Origin: DASVAL01 sp035649575 | GTDB taxonomy: Bacteria; Planctomycetota; UBA1135; UBA2386 | Assembly: GCA_035649575.1 (NCBI GenBank) | Contig: DASRJH010000113.1 | Coordinates: 1 to 40,988 of the forward strand | DNA: 40,988 nt | Direction of reading: 5' to 3' | Shown here: in pieces, positions 16,042 to 23,553 of the stretch | Layout of the letters: every line of letters begins with the position of its first letter | Position numbering within the stretch: position 1 is the first letter of the stretch | Notes under the pieces: model-generated | Told to the model about the DNA's origin: nothing | Seen by the model: only the letters and a program-made list of their open reading frames with translations | Databases searched by the model: none | Program-made: the position numbers and the translations under genes

Positions 16042-17271
16042 GTGCATCCTGCCCTGCTGCTACCGCACCGCCAGAGACACGGCCCCGAGCGCCTCGACGA
16101 ATATCGCGCCCGCGGCGGTTACGAGGGACTGAAGCGCGCGCGCACGGCCGATCCCGCGGCACTGCGCGCGGCGATCGCCGAGTCGGGCCTGCGCGGCCGC
16201 GGCGGGGCGGCGTTCCCGACCGCGCGCAAGTGGGAGCTCGCGGCAGGCTCGCCGGGTAGCGAGAAGTTCGTCGTCGGCAACGGCGGCGAACACGAACCGG
16301 GTAGCAGGAAGGACCGCGTTCTCGTCGAGCAGCACCCGCACGCGGTGCTCGAGGGCCTGCTGCTGGCCGGTCTCGCCACGGGCGCAACGAAGGGCTGGCT
16401 CTACCTGATCGAGGACATGCACGAAGCAAGGGCCAGCGCGCGCGCCGCGCTGCAAGAGCTGCAAAACGCCGGCCTCTTGCTGTTCCCGATCGAGATCCAC
16501 GACGGACCTTCGACCTACGTCGCCGGCGAGGAGACCGCGGCGCTGAACGCGATCGAGGGCAAGCCCGCGAAACCGCGCAAGAAACCGCCGTTCCCGGGCG
16601 AGGCCGGCTTGTTCGGCAAACCGACCACGGTCAACAACACCGAGACGCTCGCGCACGTCGCGTGGATCGCGCGGCACGGAGCCGGCGCGTTCGCGGCGAT
16701 CGGCACGAGGGAGAGCAAGGGCACGCTGCTGTTCACGCTCGGCGACGAGGTGCAGCGGCCCGGCGTCTACGAGCTGCCGTTCGGCGTGTCGTACCGGGAG
16801 CTCATCGATGGCAACGGCGGCGGCATGCGCAACGGCCGCAAGGTGCGCGCAGTGCTGCCCGCGATGTCGTGCGCATTCCTCCTGGCCGAGCACCTCGACG
16901 TGCCGATCGCCTACGAGACGCTGCGTGCGCTCGGCACCTCGCCCGGTTGCGGCGGCGTGCGCATCGTCGACGAGACGACCGACGTCGTAGCGCTCGCGAT
17001 CGAGATCGCCGGGTTCTTCATGGCCGAGCAATGTGGCCAGTGCCCGCCATGCCGCATGGAGACGAACCAGTTCGTGCACATCCTGAAGGGCGTGCAGCAG
17101 AGGAAGGGCCCCGGCTACGACGAGAAGCTCGCGAAGCTCGCCGAGTTCACGAAGAAGAAGGGGTGGTGCTCGCTGATCGAGATGGCCGCGGCCCCCGTGC
17201 TGAGCGCCGTGAAGTGCTTCGCCGCCGACTTCGCGGCCGCGGCGGGCCGCGCGGCCCCGCAGGACTCCTGA
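16042..17271 (+). CDS. NuoF/51-kDa-like FMN and iron-sulfur NADH-binding subunit, orphan
   Basis: About 409 residues from GTG at 16042; GTG 16039 or ATG 16006 are also in frame. A TACCAT hexamer at 16029-16034 favours the later GTGs. The complex I 51-kDa fold is clear: 'GLRGRGGAAFPTARKW' (NADH loop), 'VVGNGGEHEPGSRKDRVLVE' (FMN site), 'YVAGEETAALNAIEG' and 'GLFGKPTTVNNTETLAHV'. The cluster N3 ligands are 'CGQCPPC' plus a cysteine about 40 residues later in 'KKGWCSLIE'. It lacks the N-terminal thioredoxin-like extension of HoxF/HydB. No NuoE, NuoG, hydrogenase or formate dehydrogenase genes are nearby, so its electron partner is unknown. One base separates it from the next gene, so both are probably co-transcribed. 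Confidence 0.85.
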   Translation: MHPALLLPHRQRHGPERLDEYRARGGYEGLKRARTADPAALRAAIAESGLRGRGGAAFPTARKWELAAGSPGSEKFVVGNGGEHEPGSRKDRVLVEQHPHAVLEGLLLAGLATGATKGWLYLIEDMHEARASARAALQELQNAGLLLFPIEIHDGPSTYVAGEETAALNAIEGKPAKPRKKPPFPGEAGLFGKPTTVNNTETLAHVAWIARHGAGAFAAIGTRESKGTLLFTLGDEVQRPGVYELPFGVSYRELIDGNGGGMRNGRKVRAVLPAMSCAFLLAEHLDVPIAYETLRALGTSPGCGGVRIVDETTDVVALAIEIAGFFMAEQCGQCPPCRMETNQFVHILKGVQQRKGPGYDEKLAKLAEFTKKKGWCSLIEMAAAPVLSAVKCFAADFAAAAGRAAPQDS

Positions 17272-17272
17272 C

Positions 17273-18409
17273 GTGCCGAGCTACTACGTGGCCTGCACGC
17301 TCGGGCTCGAGGACGTGCTCGCGCGCGAGCTGCGTGGCCTGGGCGCGGCCGACGTCGCGACGCGGCGCGGCGCCTGCTCGTTCACGGACGACAAGGCGCT
17401 CGGCTACAGGGCCTGCTTGTGGCTGCGTTCGGCGATCCGCGTGCAGGAGGAGCTCGCACGCGGCAGGGCGCGCGACCGCGACGAGCTCTATGGCCTCACC
17501 GGCACCGTGGACTGGTCGCAGAGCATCACGCACCTGCAGACGCTCGCGATCGATGGCTCCGTGCGCGACAGCTTCGCGAACGACACGCGCTACCCGGTGC
17601 TCGTCGTCAAGGACGCGATCTGCGACCAGTTCCGCGAGCTCACGGGCAAACGCCCCGACGTCGCGCGCGACCGCCCCGACCTGCCGGTCAAGCTCGTGTT
17701 GCAGGGCGAGGAGGCGATCCTCTACCGCGAGCTCGGCGGCGAGCCGCTGCACAAGCGCGGTTACCGCGAGATCCTTCACAAGAGCCCGCTCAACGAAGCG
17801 ACCGCCGCCGGTCTCTTGCTGTCGACCGACTGGGACCGGCGCTCCGCGGTCTGCGATCCGATGTGCGGCTCGGCCACGTTCCTCGTCGAAGCCGCCTGGC
17901 TCGCGACGGACCGCGCTCCGGGGTTGGGCCGAAGCTTCGCCTTCGAACACTGGCGCGACGCGGACCTGCAGGCGTGGCGGATGCTCTACGACGAAGCCGA
18001 AGCGCGCGCTGCGGCGGGCGCCGGCCAGATGCCGAAGCTCATGGGCAACGACCGCCATCCCGGCGCTCTCGCGATCGCGAAGAAGGCGATCGCATCGGCC
18101 GGACTCCAAGGTCACATCCAGCTCACGCAGGGCGACGCGCGCGACTACGCGCCGAGCTGGCCACCGGGGCTCGTGGTCGTGAACCCGCCCTACGGCGAAC
18201 GCCTCGACGCCGATCCCGCCGAGCTCGAGGACACCTGGCGCGCGTTGGGCCAGTTCCTGCACGAGCGCTGTGCGGGAGCCTCGGCCTACGTGCTGTGCGG
18301 CAACCCGGAGCTCACACGCTTCCTCGGCCTGCGCGCGAGCAGCAAGCACCCCGTACGCAACGGCCCGATCGAGTGCCGCTGGCTGCACTACCGGGTCGAC
18401 TCGGGCTGA
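17273..18409 (+). CDS. THUMP-domain class I RNA methyltransferase, RlmL-like
   Basis: A protein of 378 residues starting with GTG one base after the preceding stop. The N-terminal 165 residues form a ferredoxin-like/THUMP RNA-binding module that opens with 'YYVACTLGLEDVLARELRGL', the normal start of RlmL/Trm14 proteins. The linker 'GEPLHKRGYREILHKSPLNE' is family-typical. The catalytic domain has motif I 'DPMCGSATFLVEAA' and motif IV 'VVNPPYGERL', the N-P-P-Y form of N2-guanine methyltransferases. It corresponds to the RlmL half of E. coli RlmKL, which makes m2G2445 in 23S rRNA; the RlmK half is absent. The exact target is inferred, not shown. Confidence 0.88.
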   Translation: MPSYYVACTLGLEDVLARELRGLGAADVATRRGACSFTDDKALGYRACLWLRSAIRVQEELARGRARDRDELYGLTGTVDWSQSITHLQTLAIDGSVRDSFANDTRYPVLVVKDAICDQFRELTGKRPDVARDRPDLPVKLVLQGEEAILYRELGGEPLHKRGYREILHKSPLNEATAAGLLLSTDWDRRSAVCDPMCGSATFLVEAAWLATDRAPGLGRSFAFEHWRDADLQAWRMLYDEAEARAAAGAGQMPKLMGNDRHPGALAIAKKAIASAGLQGHIQLTQGDARDYAPSWPPGLVVVNPPYGERLDADPAELEDTWRALGQFLHERCAGASAYVLCGNPELTRFLGLRASSKHPVRNGPIECRWLHYRVDSG

Positions 18410-18457
18410 TACCCGGGGCAGCGCGCGTTCCCAGCCCACATTCGCGGCGAGAATCTG

Positions 18458-18486
18458 GGAACCTTTAGGGGGTGCAGGAACTCTGA
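18458..18486 (+). promoter_or_regulatory. Candidate ECF-type promoter of the sigma-factor gene
   Basis: GGAACC (18458-18463) and TCTGA (18482-18486), separated by 18 bases, resemble the sigma-E-type GGAACTT / TCTGA promoter. It lies just before an ECF sigma-factor gene, as expected for autoregulation. The spacing is slightly longer than the E. coli optimum. Transcription would begin only a few bases before the ATG at 18499. Confidence 0.45.
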
Positions 18487-18498
18487 TCCCTTGCCGTG

Positions 18499-19140
18499 AT
18501 GCCCGACTCCCCCACCCTGCCTGGCAGCGACCCGGACCTGGACCTCGTACACCGCGTGCGCAGCGGCGAGACCCAGCTCTTCGAATTGCTGATGCGCCGG
18601 CACAACCAGCGGCTGTTCCGCGTCGCGCGCGTCTTCGCCGCCAACGCGAACGAGGCCGAGGACATCATGCAGGACGCCTACGTGCGCGCCTTCACGGCTC
18701 TCGACCAGTTCGAGGAACGCGCGCGCTTCTCGACCTGGCTCACGCGGATCGCCATCAACGAAGCCCTGGCGCGGTGCCGGCGCCGCCGCGCGAACACCTA
18801 CGACGACGTGGAGCAACTCATGGACACGGCGCACAGCCCCGACGACCTCGCGAGTTCCGCCGAGGTCCGCCGCCTGCTCGAGTCGGCGATCGCGAAACTC
18901 GAGGAGCCCTTCCGCCTCGTGTTCGTGCTGCGCGCCGTCGAGCAGCTCTCGGTGCGCGAGGTGTCCGAGTGCCTCGACGTCGAGGAGGGGACCGTCAAGA
19001 CGCGCTACCTGCGCGCGCGTGCGACCCTCAAGGGCGTGCTGGCCCAACACGCGGAGGCGATCGCCCCGGACCTCTACGACTTCCATCTGCAACGCTGCGA
19101 CCGCGTGGTCGCCCACGTGATGCAGATACTCCCGCCGTGA
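18499..19140 (+). CDS. ECF-type RNA polymerase sigma factor
   Basis: A protein of 213 residues from ATG 18499 (an overlapping GTG at 18496 is also possible). Region 2 is 'FELLMRRHNQRLFRVARVF' through 'AEDIMQDAYVRAFTALDQF' and 'FSTWLTRIAINEALARCRRR', which contacts core polymerase and the -10 element. Region 4 is 'LEEPFRLVFVLRAVEQLSV' through 'VSECLDVEEGTVKTRYLRAR', the -35 reading helix-turn-helix. The C-terminal tail 'DFHLQRCDRVVAHVMQ' is seen in a group of ECF factors common in proteobacteria and planctomycetes. No anti-sigma gene follows; instead a lipoprotein cytochrome begins 20 bases downstream, so the signal may be redox-linked, though this is a guess. Confidence 0.93.
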   Translation: MPDSPTLPGSDPDLDLVHRVRSGETQLFELLMRRHNQRLFRVARVFAANANEAEDIMQDAYVRAFTALDQFEERARFSTWLTRIAINEALARCRRRRANTYDDVEQLMDTAHSPDDLASSAEVRRLLESAIAKLEEPFRLVFVLRAVEQLSVREVSECLDVEEGTVKTRYLRARATLKGVLAQHAEAIAPDLYDFHLQRCDRVVAHVMQILPP

Positions 19141-19160
19141 CTCCGACCCTGAGCAGAACC

Positions 19161-19607
19161 ATGAGACTCAAGATCACCGCGTGTTCGTTCGCATGCGTCG
19201 CGTTCGTCGCTTGCCACTCGCCGAAGAGCACCGCCGACGCGTCGTTCAAGGCAGCCTCGTTCACCGAACAGGTGAGCCACGGCCAGACGCTCTACGGTCA
19301 ACATTGCGCGAAGTGCCACGGCGACGCCGGCGAGGGCACCGACGACGCTCCGCGCGTCGTCGATCTGAAGAAGGGCGCACTGCCGACCGATCCACCGGCC
19401 GACCGCAAGGCGCGCAAGGGCCGCTTCGTCACGGTCGCCAACGTCGCCGACTTCGTCGTCAAGAACATGCCGCCGAAGAAGGCGGGCACGCTCACGACGG
19501 AGCAGTATCTCGCGATCCTCGCGTTCGACCTCAAGGCCAACGGCATCGATCTCGGCCAGGACAAGCTGACGCTCGAGAAAGCGGCCAGTCTCACGATCCC
19601 GCGCTGA
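19161..19607 (+). CDS. Lipoprotein class I cytochrome c
   Basis: A protein of 148 residues from ATG 19161. The signal ends in the lipobox 'AFVACHSPK', so the protein should be lipid-anchored. One haem site, 'CAKCH', is followed by 'GDAGEGTDDAPRVVDL'. The likely distal ligand is the Met in 'KNMPPKKAGTLTTEQ', the usual position before the last helix ('YLAILAFDL'). It is a small electron carrier of the cytochrome c oxidase cbb3-type/class I fold. It is 20 bases downstream of the ECF sigma gene in the same direction, so it is probably co-transcribed. Its 3' end overlaps the convergent transporter gene by 17 bases. Confidence 0.85.
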   Translation: MRLKITACSFACVAFVACHSPKSTADASFKAASFTEQVSHGQTLYGQHCAKCHGDAGEGTDDAPRVVDLKKGALPTDPPADRKARKGRFVTVANVADFVVKNMPPKKAGTLTTEQYLAILAFDLKANGIDLGQDKLTLEKAASLTIPR

Positions 19608-20895
19608 GCCGCGGGCGTTCCGCTGCGTCGTGGCCCGGCGCAACACGCCGCCGCCCGAGGAAAACGCCGATGCCGATCCACACGCACGCGACGGCGACCA
19701 TGACCGCGACCCCGCCCCAGCTGCCCCAGCGAGCGCCGCGTAGTTCGACCGCGAGCAGCGCGCCGAGGACGTCGCCGAAGCGGAACACGAACGTGTCGAT
19801 CAGGAACTTGACCTTGTGCTTCGTCTCTAGGTCCAGCGGCGTGTAGAGGATCTCGCGCGCCGGCTTGTCGAGCGAGTGCTGCACACCGCGGCGCGAGATC
19901 TGCACCAGACTGATCACGAGCCCGGTCGGCCACAACCACAACGAACCGAGGCAGAGGATCGAGACGGACGGCAGCGCGATGAGGAACCAGGTCGGCGCAA
20001 GCCGCGGCAACAATCGCCCGGTGCAGAAGAGCTGCAGCGCGAGGACCGTGCCCTGCGCCCAGAACTCGATCGTTGCGCTCTTCTGCAGCTGTTCGGCGCC
20101 CGTGGCGAGCTCACCGAGGATCTCGGTCTGCGCGGCCGCGAACACGGTCGCGATGATCGCGAGCAGCAGCATGTAGACGCCGATCGCGCGCAGGTAGCCG
20201 TCGCCGAGCAGCCGCGGCACGCCACTGAACACCCCTCCGCGCGAAACGTGCCCCGGTGATTCCCCGCGCTGCGCGAGCATGGCCGAGCAGGCCGGCAGCG
20301 ACACCAGGAAGAACACGAAAGCGGCCTCGAGCAGCGCAGCGGCCGTCACGGCTACGAGCCAGGGGTGGGCCGAAAGCACGCCCGCGAGCCACGAGCCGAA
20401 CACGGCCCCGAGCGTGCCGCCCACGCCGACGAAGCCGAACATGCGCTGTCCCTGCTCGCGGCGGAAGTGCTCGACGGCGTGGATCCACACGAGCGCGGGC
20501 ACGATCACGTTCACTGCGCTGAAACCACCCCAGAACGTCTCGCCGAGTCCCGGCACGTTCTTCCACTCGTAGTCGCCGATCGCGACCAGGGGCCCGGCCA
20601 GCAGCAGCCAGCTCGCTGCGCATACGTGCAACACCACGGGCACGAAACGCCGGCTCGGCGTGCGGTTGCTGAGCCACCAGAACGCCGGCACGCAGACGGC
20701 AGTCGCGAGCAGCGTGAAGCAGTAGAGCCGTGGCAGCGCATCGACGCCTTTGGCGATGCCGAACTGGTCGCGCAGCGGACGCAGCAGGAACGTGCTCGAG
20801 AGCGAGCAGAAGAACATCGCCGCGATCCAAAGCGTGGCCCGGCGCTCGGGCGCCGTGGCGTGCTGCAGACCGAAGAATCGCAGGAGCGTGGTCAC
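19591..20895 (-). CDS. NTP/NDP translocase (TLC)-like major facilitator transporter
   Basis: A protein of 434 residues starting with GTG at 20895, preceded by TAATCA four bases away. About 12 membrane helices. It opens with 'LWIAAMFFCSLSSTFLLRPL', and the C-terminal half has 'QHSLDKPAREILYTPLDLET' and 'KHKVKFLIDTFVFRFGD', which match the conserved cytoplasmic loop of TLC-type carriers (there 'RPAREVLYTPL...KYKAKFVIDT'). True TLC proteins exchange ATP for ADP in obligate intracellular bacteria. The broader family in free-living planctomycetes, Bacteroidetes and others has no proven substrate. ATP/ADP exchange is therefore not claimed. It converges on and overlaps the cytochrome gene. Confidence 0.75.
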   Translation of the reverse strand: MTTLLRFFGLQHATAPERRATLWIAAMFFCSLSSTFLLRPLRDQFGIAKGVDALPRLYCFTLLATAVCVPAFWWLSNRTPSRRFVPVVLHVCAASWLLLAGPLVAIGDYEWKNVPGLGETFWGGFSAVNVIVPALVWIHAVEHFRREQGQRMFGFVGVGGTLGAVFGSWLAGVLSAHPWLVAVTAAALLEAAFVFFLVSLPACSAMLAQRGESPGHVSRGGVFSGVPRLLGDGYLRAIGVYMLLLAIIATVFAAAQTEILGELATGAEQLQKSATIEFWAQGTVLALQLFCTGRLLPRLAPTWFLIALPSVSILCLGSLWLWPTGLVISLVQISRRGVQHSLDKPAREILYTPLDLETKHKVKFLIDTFVFRFGDVLGALLAVELRGARWGSWGGVAVMVAVACVWIGIGVFLGRRRVAPGHDAAERPRLSAGS

Positions 20896-20919
20896 GCGCT
20901 GATTACGGACCCAGGGCGA

Positions 20920-21003
20920 TCACTGCGAGGACGCTCGCAAGAACTCGCGCGCGCTGCAGTCGAACCGCCACTCGTAGCGGAGCGCCCGCGCGACCGCCAG
21001 CAT
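20920..21003 (-). other. Possible small ORF or coding remnant
   Basis: A 27-codon frame (ATG at 21003, TGA at 20920-20922) encodes 'ALRYEWRFDCSAREFLRASS' at its end. Almost all of its codons end in G or C, as real genes here do. The same frame extends upstream without an obvious start. It fills half of the 175-bp gap between two divergent genes. It may be a decayed C terminus; I recognise no family. Confidence 0.2.
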
Positions 21004-21053
21004 CGCCTGGCGCGCGACGTGCAGCCCACGCTGGCTCGCAGCGCGTCTTTCCC

Positions 21054-21059
21054 TATCCT
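21054..21059 (+). promoter_or_regulatory. Candidate -10 element for the EamA transporter
   Basis: TATCCT ends 11 bases before the ATG at 21071. There is no ribosome-binding site between them, so the transcript would be nearly leaderless. No -35 match was seen. Confidence 0.3.
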
Positions 21060-21070
21060 GCCGGCCCTCG

Positions 21071-21988
21071 ATGAACGCCCCCGCCGGTCGCTACACGCCG
21101 CACCTGGTGCTCACGTTCTTGATCGCGATCTGGGGCGGCAGCTTCGCCGTCGTCAAGATCGCGCTCGGTTCGCTGTCGCCATTCGGGCTCGTCGCGGTGC
21201 GGTTCTGGGTGGCCGTCGCCTGCATGCTGCCGCTCTTGCGCAGCTCGGTGGTCCGCGATCTGCCGAAGGCCATGCGACCCGGGCTCACAGCAGGCACCGC
21301 GCTCGCCGCCGGCTACCTGCTGCAGACGGAGGGCATGCGCGAGACCTCGGCCTCGATGGGCGGTTTCCTCGTGGGACTCATCGTGCTGATCGTGGCTGTC
21401 GGCGGCTGGGCCTTTCTCGGCGGCCGGCTCGGCCAACTGTCGCTCGCCGGTCTCGCACTCGGCCTTGTCGGGATGGGGTTCCTGTGCTGGCCGGATCAGA
21501 CGGCCGCTGTACCGCAGGACACGCCGCGCGGCATCCTGCTGCAGATCGCTTCGTCGGTGAGCTACGCCGCGCACATCCTGCTGCTGTCGCACTTCGGCCG
21601 GGCTACGCCGGCCGTGGCGTTCTGCTTCTGGCAGCTGGTGCTGACCGCGGTGGCAGCCACCGTCGCGACTCTCTACCACGGCTCGTTCGCAGCCGGCGAC
21701 CTGCCCGCAGTCGAATGGACGCCGGCGCTGCTCGGCGCGATTGCGTATCTCGGCGTGCTGGCCACGGCGCTCGGCATCGTGCTGCAGGGCAAGGTGCAGC
21801 ACCGGATCGCGCCAACCACCGTTGCGCTGCTGTTCGCGCTGGAGCCGCTGTTCGCAGCGCTCGTGGCCTGGGCCGCGCTCGACGATCGCATGGGTGCTCT
21901 GCAGTTGATTGGCGGGATAACGATCGTGGTCGGAGTCGTCGTGACGGGCCTCGAACGCCAACCGGCGCGAGGCGCGGGCGTCGCTTGA
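21071..21988 (+). CDS. EamA-family (DMT) transporter
   Basis: A protein of 305 residues with ten predicted membrane helices arranged as two EamA repeats. The first repeat starts 'LTFLIAIWGGSFAVVKIAL' with the family W-G-x-x-F motif. 'LLQTEGMRETSASMGGFLVG' ends in the usual loop before helix 4. The second repeat ends 'IAPTTVALLFALEPLFAALV' with the conserved E-P-L-F. Members of this superfamily export amino acids, metabolites or drugs at the inner membrane; substrate cannot be read from sequence. It is a single gene, ending 32 bases before the stop of the convergent membrane-protein gene. Confidence 0.9.
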   Translation: MNAPAGRYTPHLVLTFLIAIWGGSFAVVKIALGSLSPFGLVAVRFWVAVACMLPLLRSSVVRDLPKAMRPGLTAGTALAAGYLLQTEGMRETSASMGGFLVGLIVLIVAVGGWAFLGGRLGQLSLAGLALGLVGMGFLCWPDQTAAVPQDTPRGILLQIASSVSYAAHILLLSHFGRATPAVAFCFWQLVLTAVAATVATLYHGSFAAGDLPAVEWTPALLGAIAYLGVLATALGIVLQGKVQHRIAPTTVALLFALEPLFAALVAWAALDDRMGALQLIGGITIVVGVVVTGLERQPARGAGVA

Positions 21989-22020
21989 CCGCGATCAACC
22001 GGCGACCCGAGCACGGCTCG

Positions 22021-22755
22021 TCAGCCCACGAGACGCGGCACGAGCCCCAGCAGCGGCACCGCGAGCACGCAACCCGCAGCGGGCCAACCGAGGTAGCCGA
22101 TGTGGACCCCCGCGAGCACGAACAACGCGTGCGCGATGCCGAGCCAGGTGCCGTCGGCGACAGCGAGCGCAAACGGCCGCCGCCACAGCGTGGTGCCGAC
22201 CGCGGCGCCGAGCGCGGCCGCGACCGCGCCGCACAACTGCCCGAGCAACAGGCTGCTGCCGAGCGTCACCACCACCACTGCGTCGACGGACAGCACGACC
22301 GTGAACAGGAACGCAGGACGCACGCCCGCGGGTGCGCGGCGCAGCACGGCGCGATGGCCGAGCGCCGAGAGCGCGACGATCAGAGCACCCGAACCGACAT
22401 ACCACCACGCCTCGGACAGCGACCAATTGGTCACCATCTTGCGCAACACGAGCCAGGTCGAGACGCAGGCGACCGCGACACAGAGCCCCGCGGCGGAGCG
22501 GCCGCGCACGAGCCGCGCGTATTCGAGCACCGTGACCAGCGCCGCAGCCACGAGCGCCCAGAGCAGCCATTCCATGCCATTGGGCGCCGCCCAGAGCTCG
22601 TGCGGCCACGCCGGCCAGGCCATCAGCAGCACGTAGGCCACGAACGGCCCGGCCGCCGCCGCGAGCGAGAGCAGCCGCGCGCCGCCAAAGCTCACGAGCA
22701 GCAGTGCCAAACCGATCGCCGGCAGCACGCCCTTCAGGATTCTGACGGGGTCCAA
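22021..22755 (-). CDS. Polytopic membrane protein of unknown function
   Basis: A protein of 244 residues, mostly hydrophobic, with about seven or eight membrane helices. Notable polar points are 'KMVTNWSLSEAWWYVGSGAL' and 'DGTWLGIAHALFVLAGVHIG'. Only short loops connect the helices and there is no soluble domain. I do not recognise a family. It starts four bases after the stop of the yceI-like gene on the same strand, so the two probably form an operon. In other bacteria YceI is often paired with a cytochrome b561, but this protein lacks an obvious set of haem-ligating histidines. Confidence 0.65.
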   Translation of the reverse strand: MDPVRILKGVLPAIGLALLLVSFGGARLLSLAAAAGPFVAYVLLMAWPAWPHELWAAPNGMEWLLWALVAAALVTVLEYARLVRGRSAAGLCVAVACVSTWLVLRKMVTNWSLSEAWWYVGSGALIVALSALGHRAVLRRAPAGVRPAFLFTVVLSVDAVVVVTLGSSLLLGQLCGAVAAALGAAVGTTLWRRPFALAVADGTWLGIAHALFVLAGVHIGYLGWPAAGCVLAVPLLGLVPRLVG

Positions 22756-22759
22756 GCCG

Positions 22760-23359
22760 TCACTTCTTCGCCTGCTTCGTCTCGAGCGCGACCATCAGCG
22801 TGACTTCGTCGCCGAGCGTGCCCTTGTCGAGGGCGTAGTTGATGCCGAAGTCCGATCGCTTGATCGTGAAGGTCGTCATCCAGCCGACCACCTTGCCCAT
22901 CATCTCGCCTTCGCCGGTCTTCTCGACCGTCATCGTGATCGACTTCTTCTTGCCGGCCATCTGCAGGTCGCCCGTCACGTCGAACTGCGTGTCGCCCTTC
23001 TTCGCGATCTTCGTGCTCGCGAACGCAATCGACGGGTTCTCCTTGCTGTTGAAGAAGTCGGGCCCCTTCACGTGCTCGTCGCGCTTCTTGTCGTTCGTGT
23101 CGATGCTGTCGACCGGGATCGTCAGCGTGACGCTGCCCGCTTCGGGCTTGCTCGGGTCGAGCGTGATCTGACCCTCGACCTTGTCGAACGTGCCCTGGAA
23201 CCACGAAGCGTTCGCGTGCTTGATGCGGAACACGACGGAACTGTGCACGCCGTCGACCACCCAATCGTTGTCTCCGGGCGGCACCGCAGCGGCGTGATCT
23301 CCGTGTCCGGGAATGGTGAACAGGGCAAAGGCAACGGGAAGCAGGAGGAGTGTCTTCAT
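22760..23359 (-). CDS. YceI-family periplasmic lipid-binding-like protein
   Basis: A protein of 199 residues from the ATG at 23359, with signal peptide 'KTLLLLPVAFALFTIPGHG'. The mature part is a YceI lipocalin-like barrel. Key family text is 'WVVDGVHSSVVFRIKHANAS', 'FQGTFDKVEGQITLDPSKPE', 'DSIDTNDKKRDEHVKGPDFF' and 'PSIAFASTKI'. Family members bind polyisoprenoids or related amphiphiles in the periplasm, and some respond to stress. Full length for the family. Downstream, four bases away, lies a membrane protein. A possible sigma-70-type promoter lies about 50-75 bases upstream. Confidence 0.93.
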   Translation of the reverse strand: MKTLLLLPVAFALFTIPGHGDHAAAVPPGDNDWVVDGVHSSVVFRIKHANASWFQGTFDKVEGQITLDPSKPEAGSVTLTIPVDSIDTNDKKRDEHVKGPDFFNSKENPSIAFASTKIAKKGDTQFDVTGDLQMAGKKKSITMTVEKTGEGEMMGKVVGWMTTFTIKRSDFGINYALDKGTLGDEVTLMVALETKQAKK

Positions 23360-23405
23360 GTGGGAATCGTCGGGCTCGCGAACGCGAAGGCAACCGACGG
23401 GCGCC

Positions 23406-23435
23406 GGTATTGAACCACGCGCCCGTCCCGGTCAA
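23406..23435 (-). promoter_or_regulatory. Candidate promoter of the yceI-like operon
   Basis: On the minus strand, TTGACC (23435-23430) and AATACC (23411-23406) are 18 bases apart, the best -35/-10 pair seen in this spacer. The start codon follows at 23359. The -10 match is weak. Confidence 0.35.
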
Positions 23436-23541
23436 GAGCTCAGCGATACAGGATTACCGTGAGCTTGCCTGCGGCGGGCGCGGCAACCGCGCCCAGCTCG
23501 GCATGCTGAAGCTCGTGAAGTGACGGTCAGCGGCGTCCGGG

Positions 23542-23547
23542 TAGCAT
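23542..23547 (+). promoter_or_regulatory. Candidate -10 element for the HhH protein
   Basis: TAGCAT ends six bases before the GTG at 23554. This is the spacing expected if transcription starts at the start codon itself. No Shine-Dalgarno sequence is present. Confidence 0.3.
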
Positions 23548-23553
23548 GCCTGC

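Noticed and set aside
19591..20895. Assignment of the transporter as an ATP/ADP translocase of an intracellular parasite
   Set aside because: Related proteins occur in free-living bacteria with unknown substrates. Nothing else in the window suggests an intracellular lifestyle.
22003..22020. Weak hairpin between the convergent EamA and membrane-protein genes
   Set aside because: Only five pairs with a three-base loop and no T tract, which is common by chance at this GC content.
23441..23553. Short minus-strand frames before the HhH gene
   Set aside because: No family similarity, and three different frames are open over the same bases, so none can be chosen.
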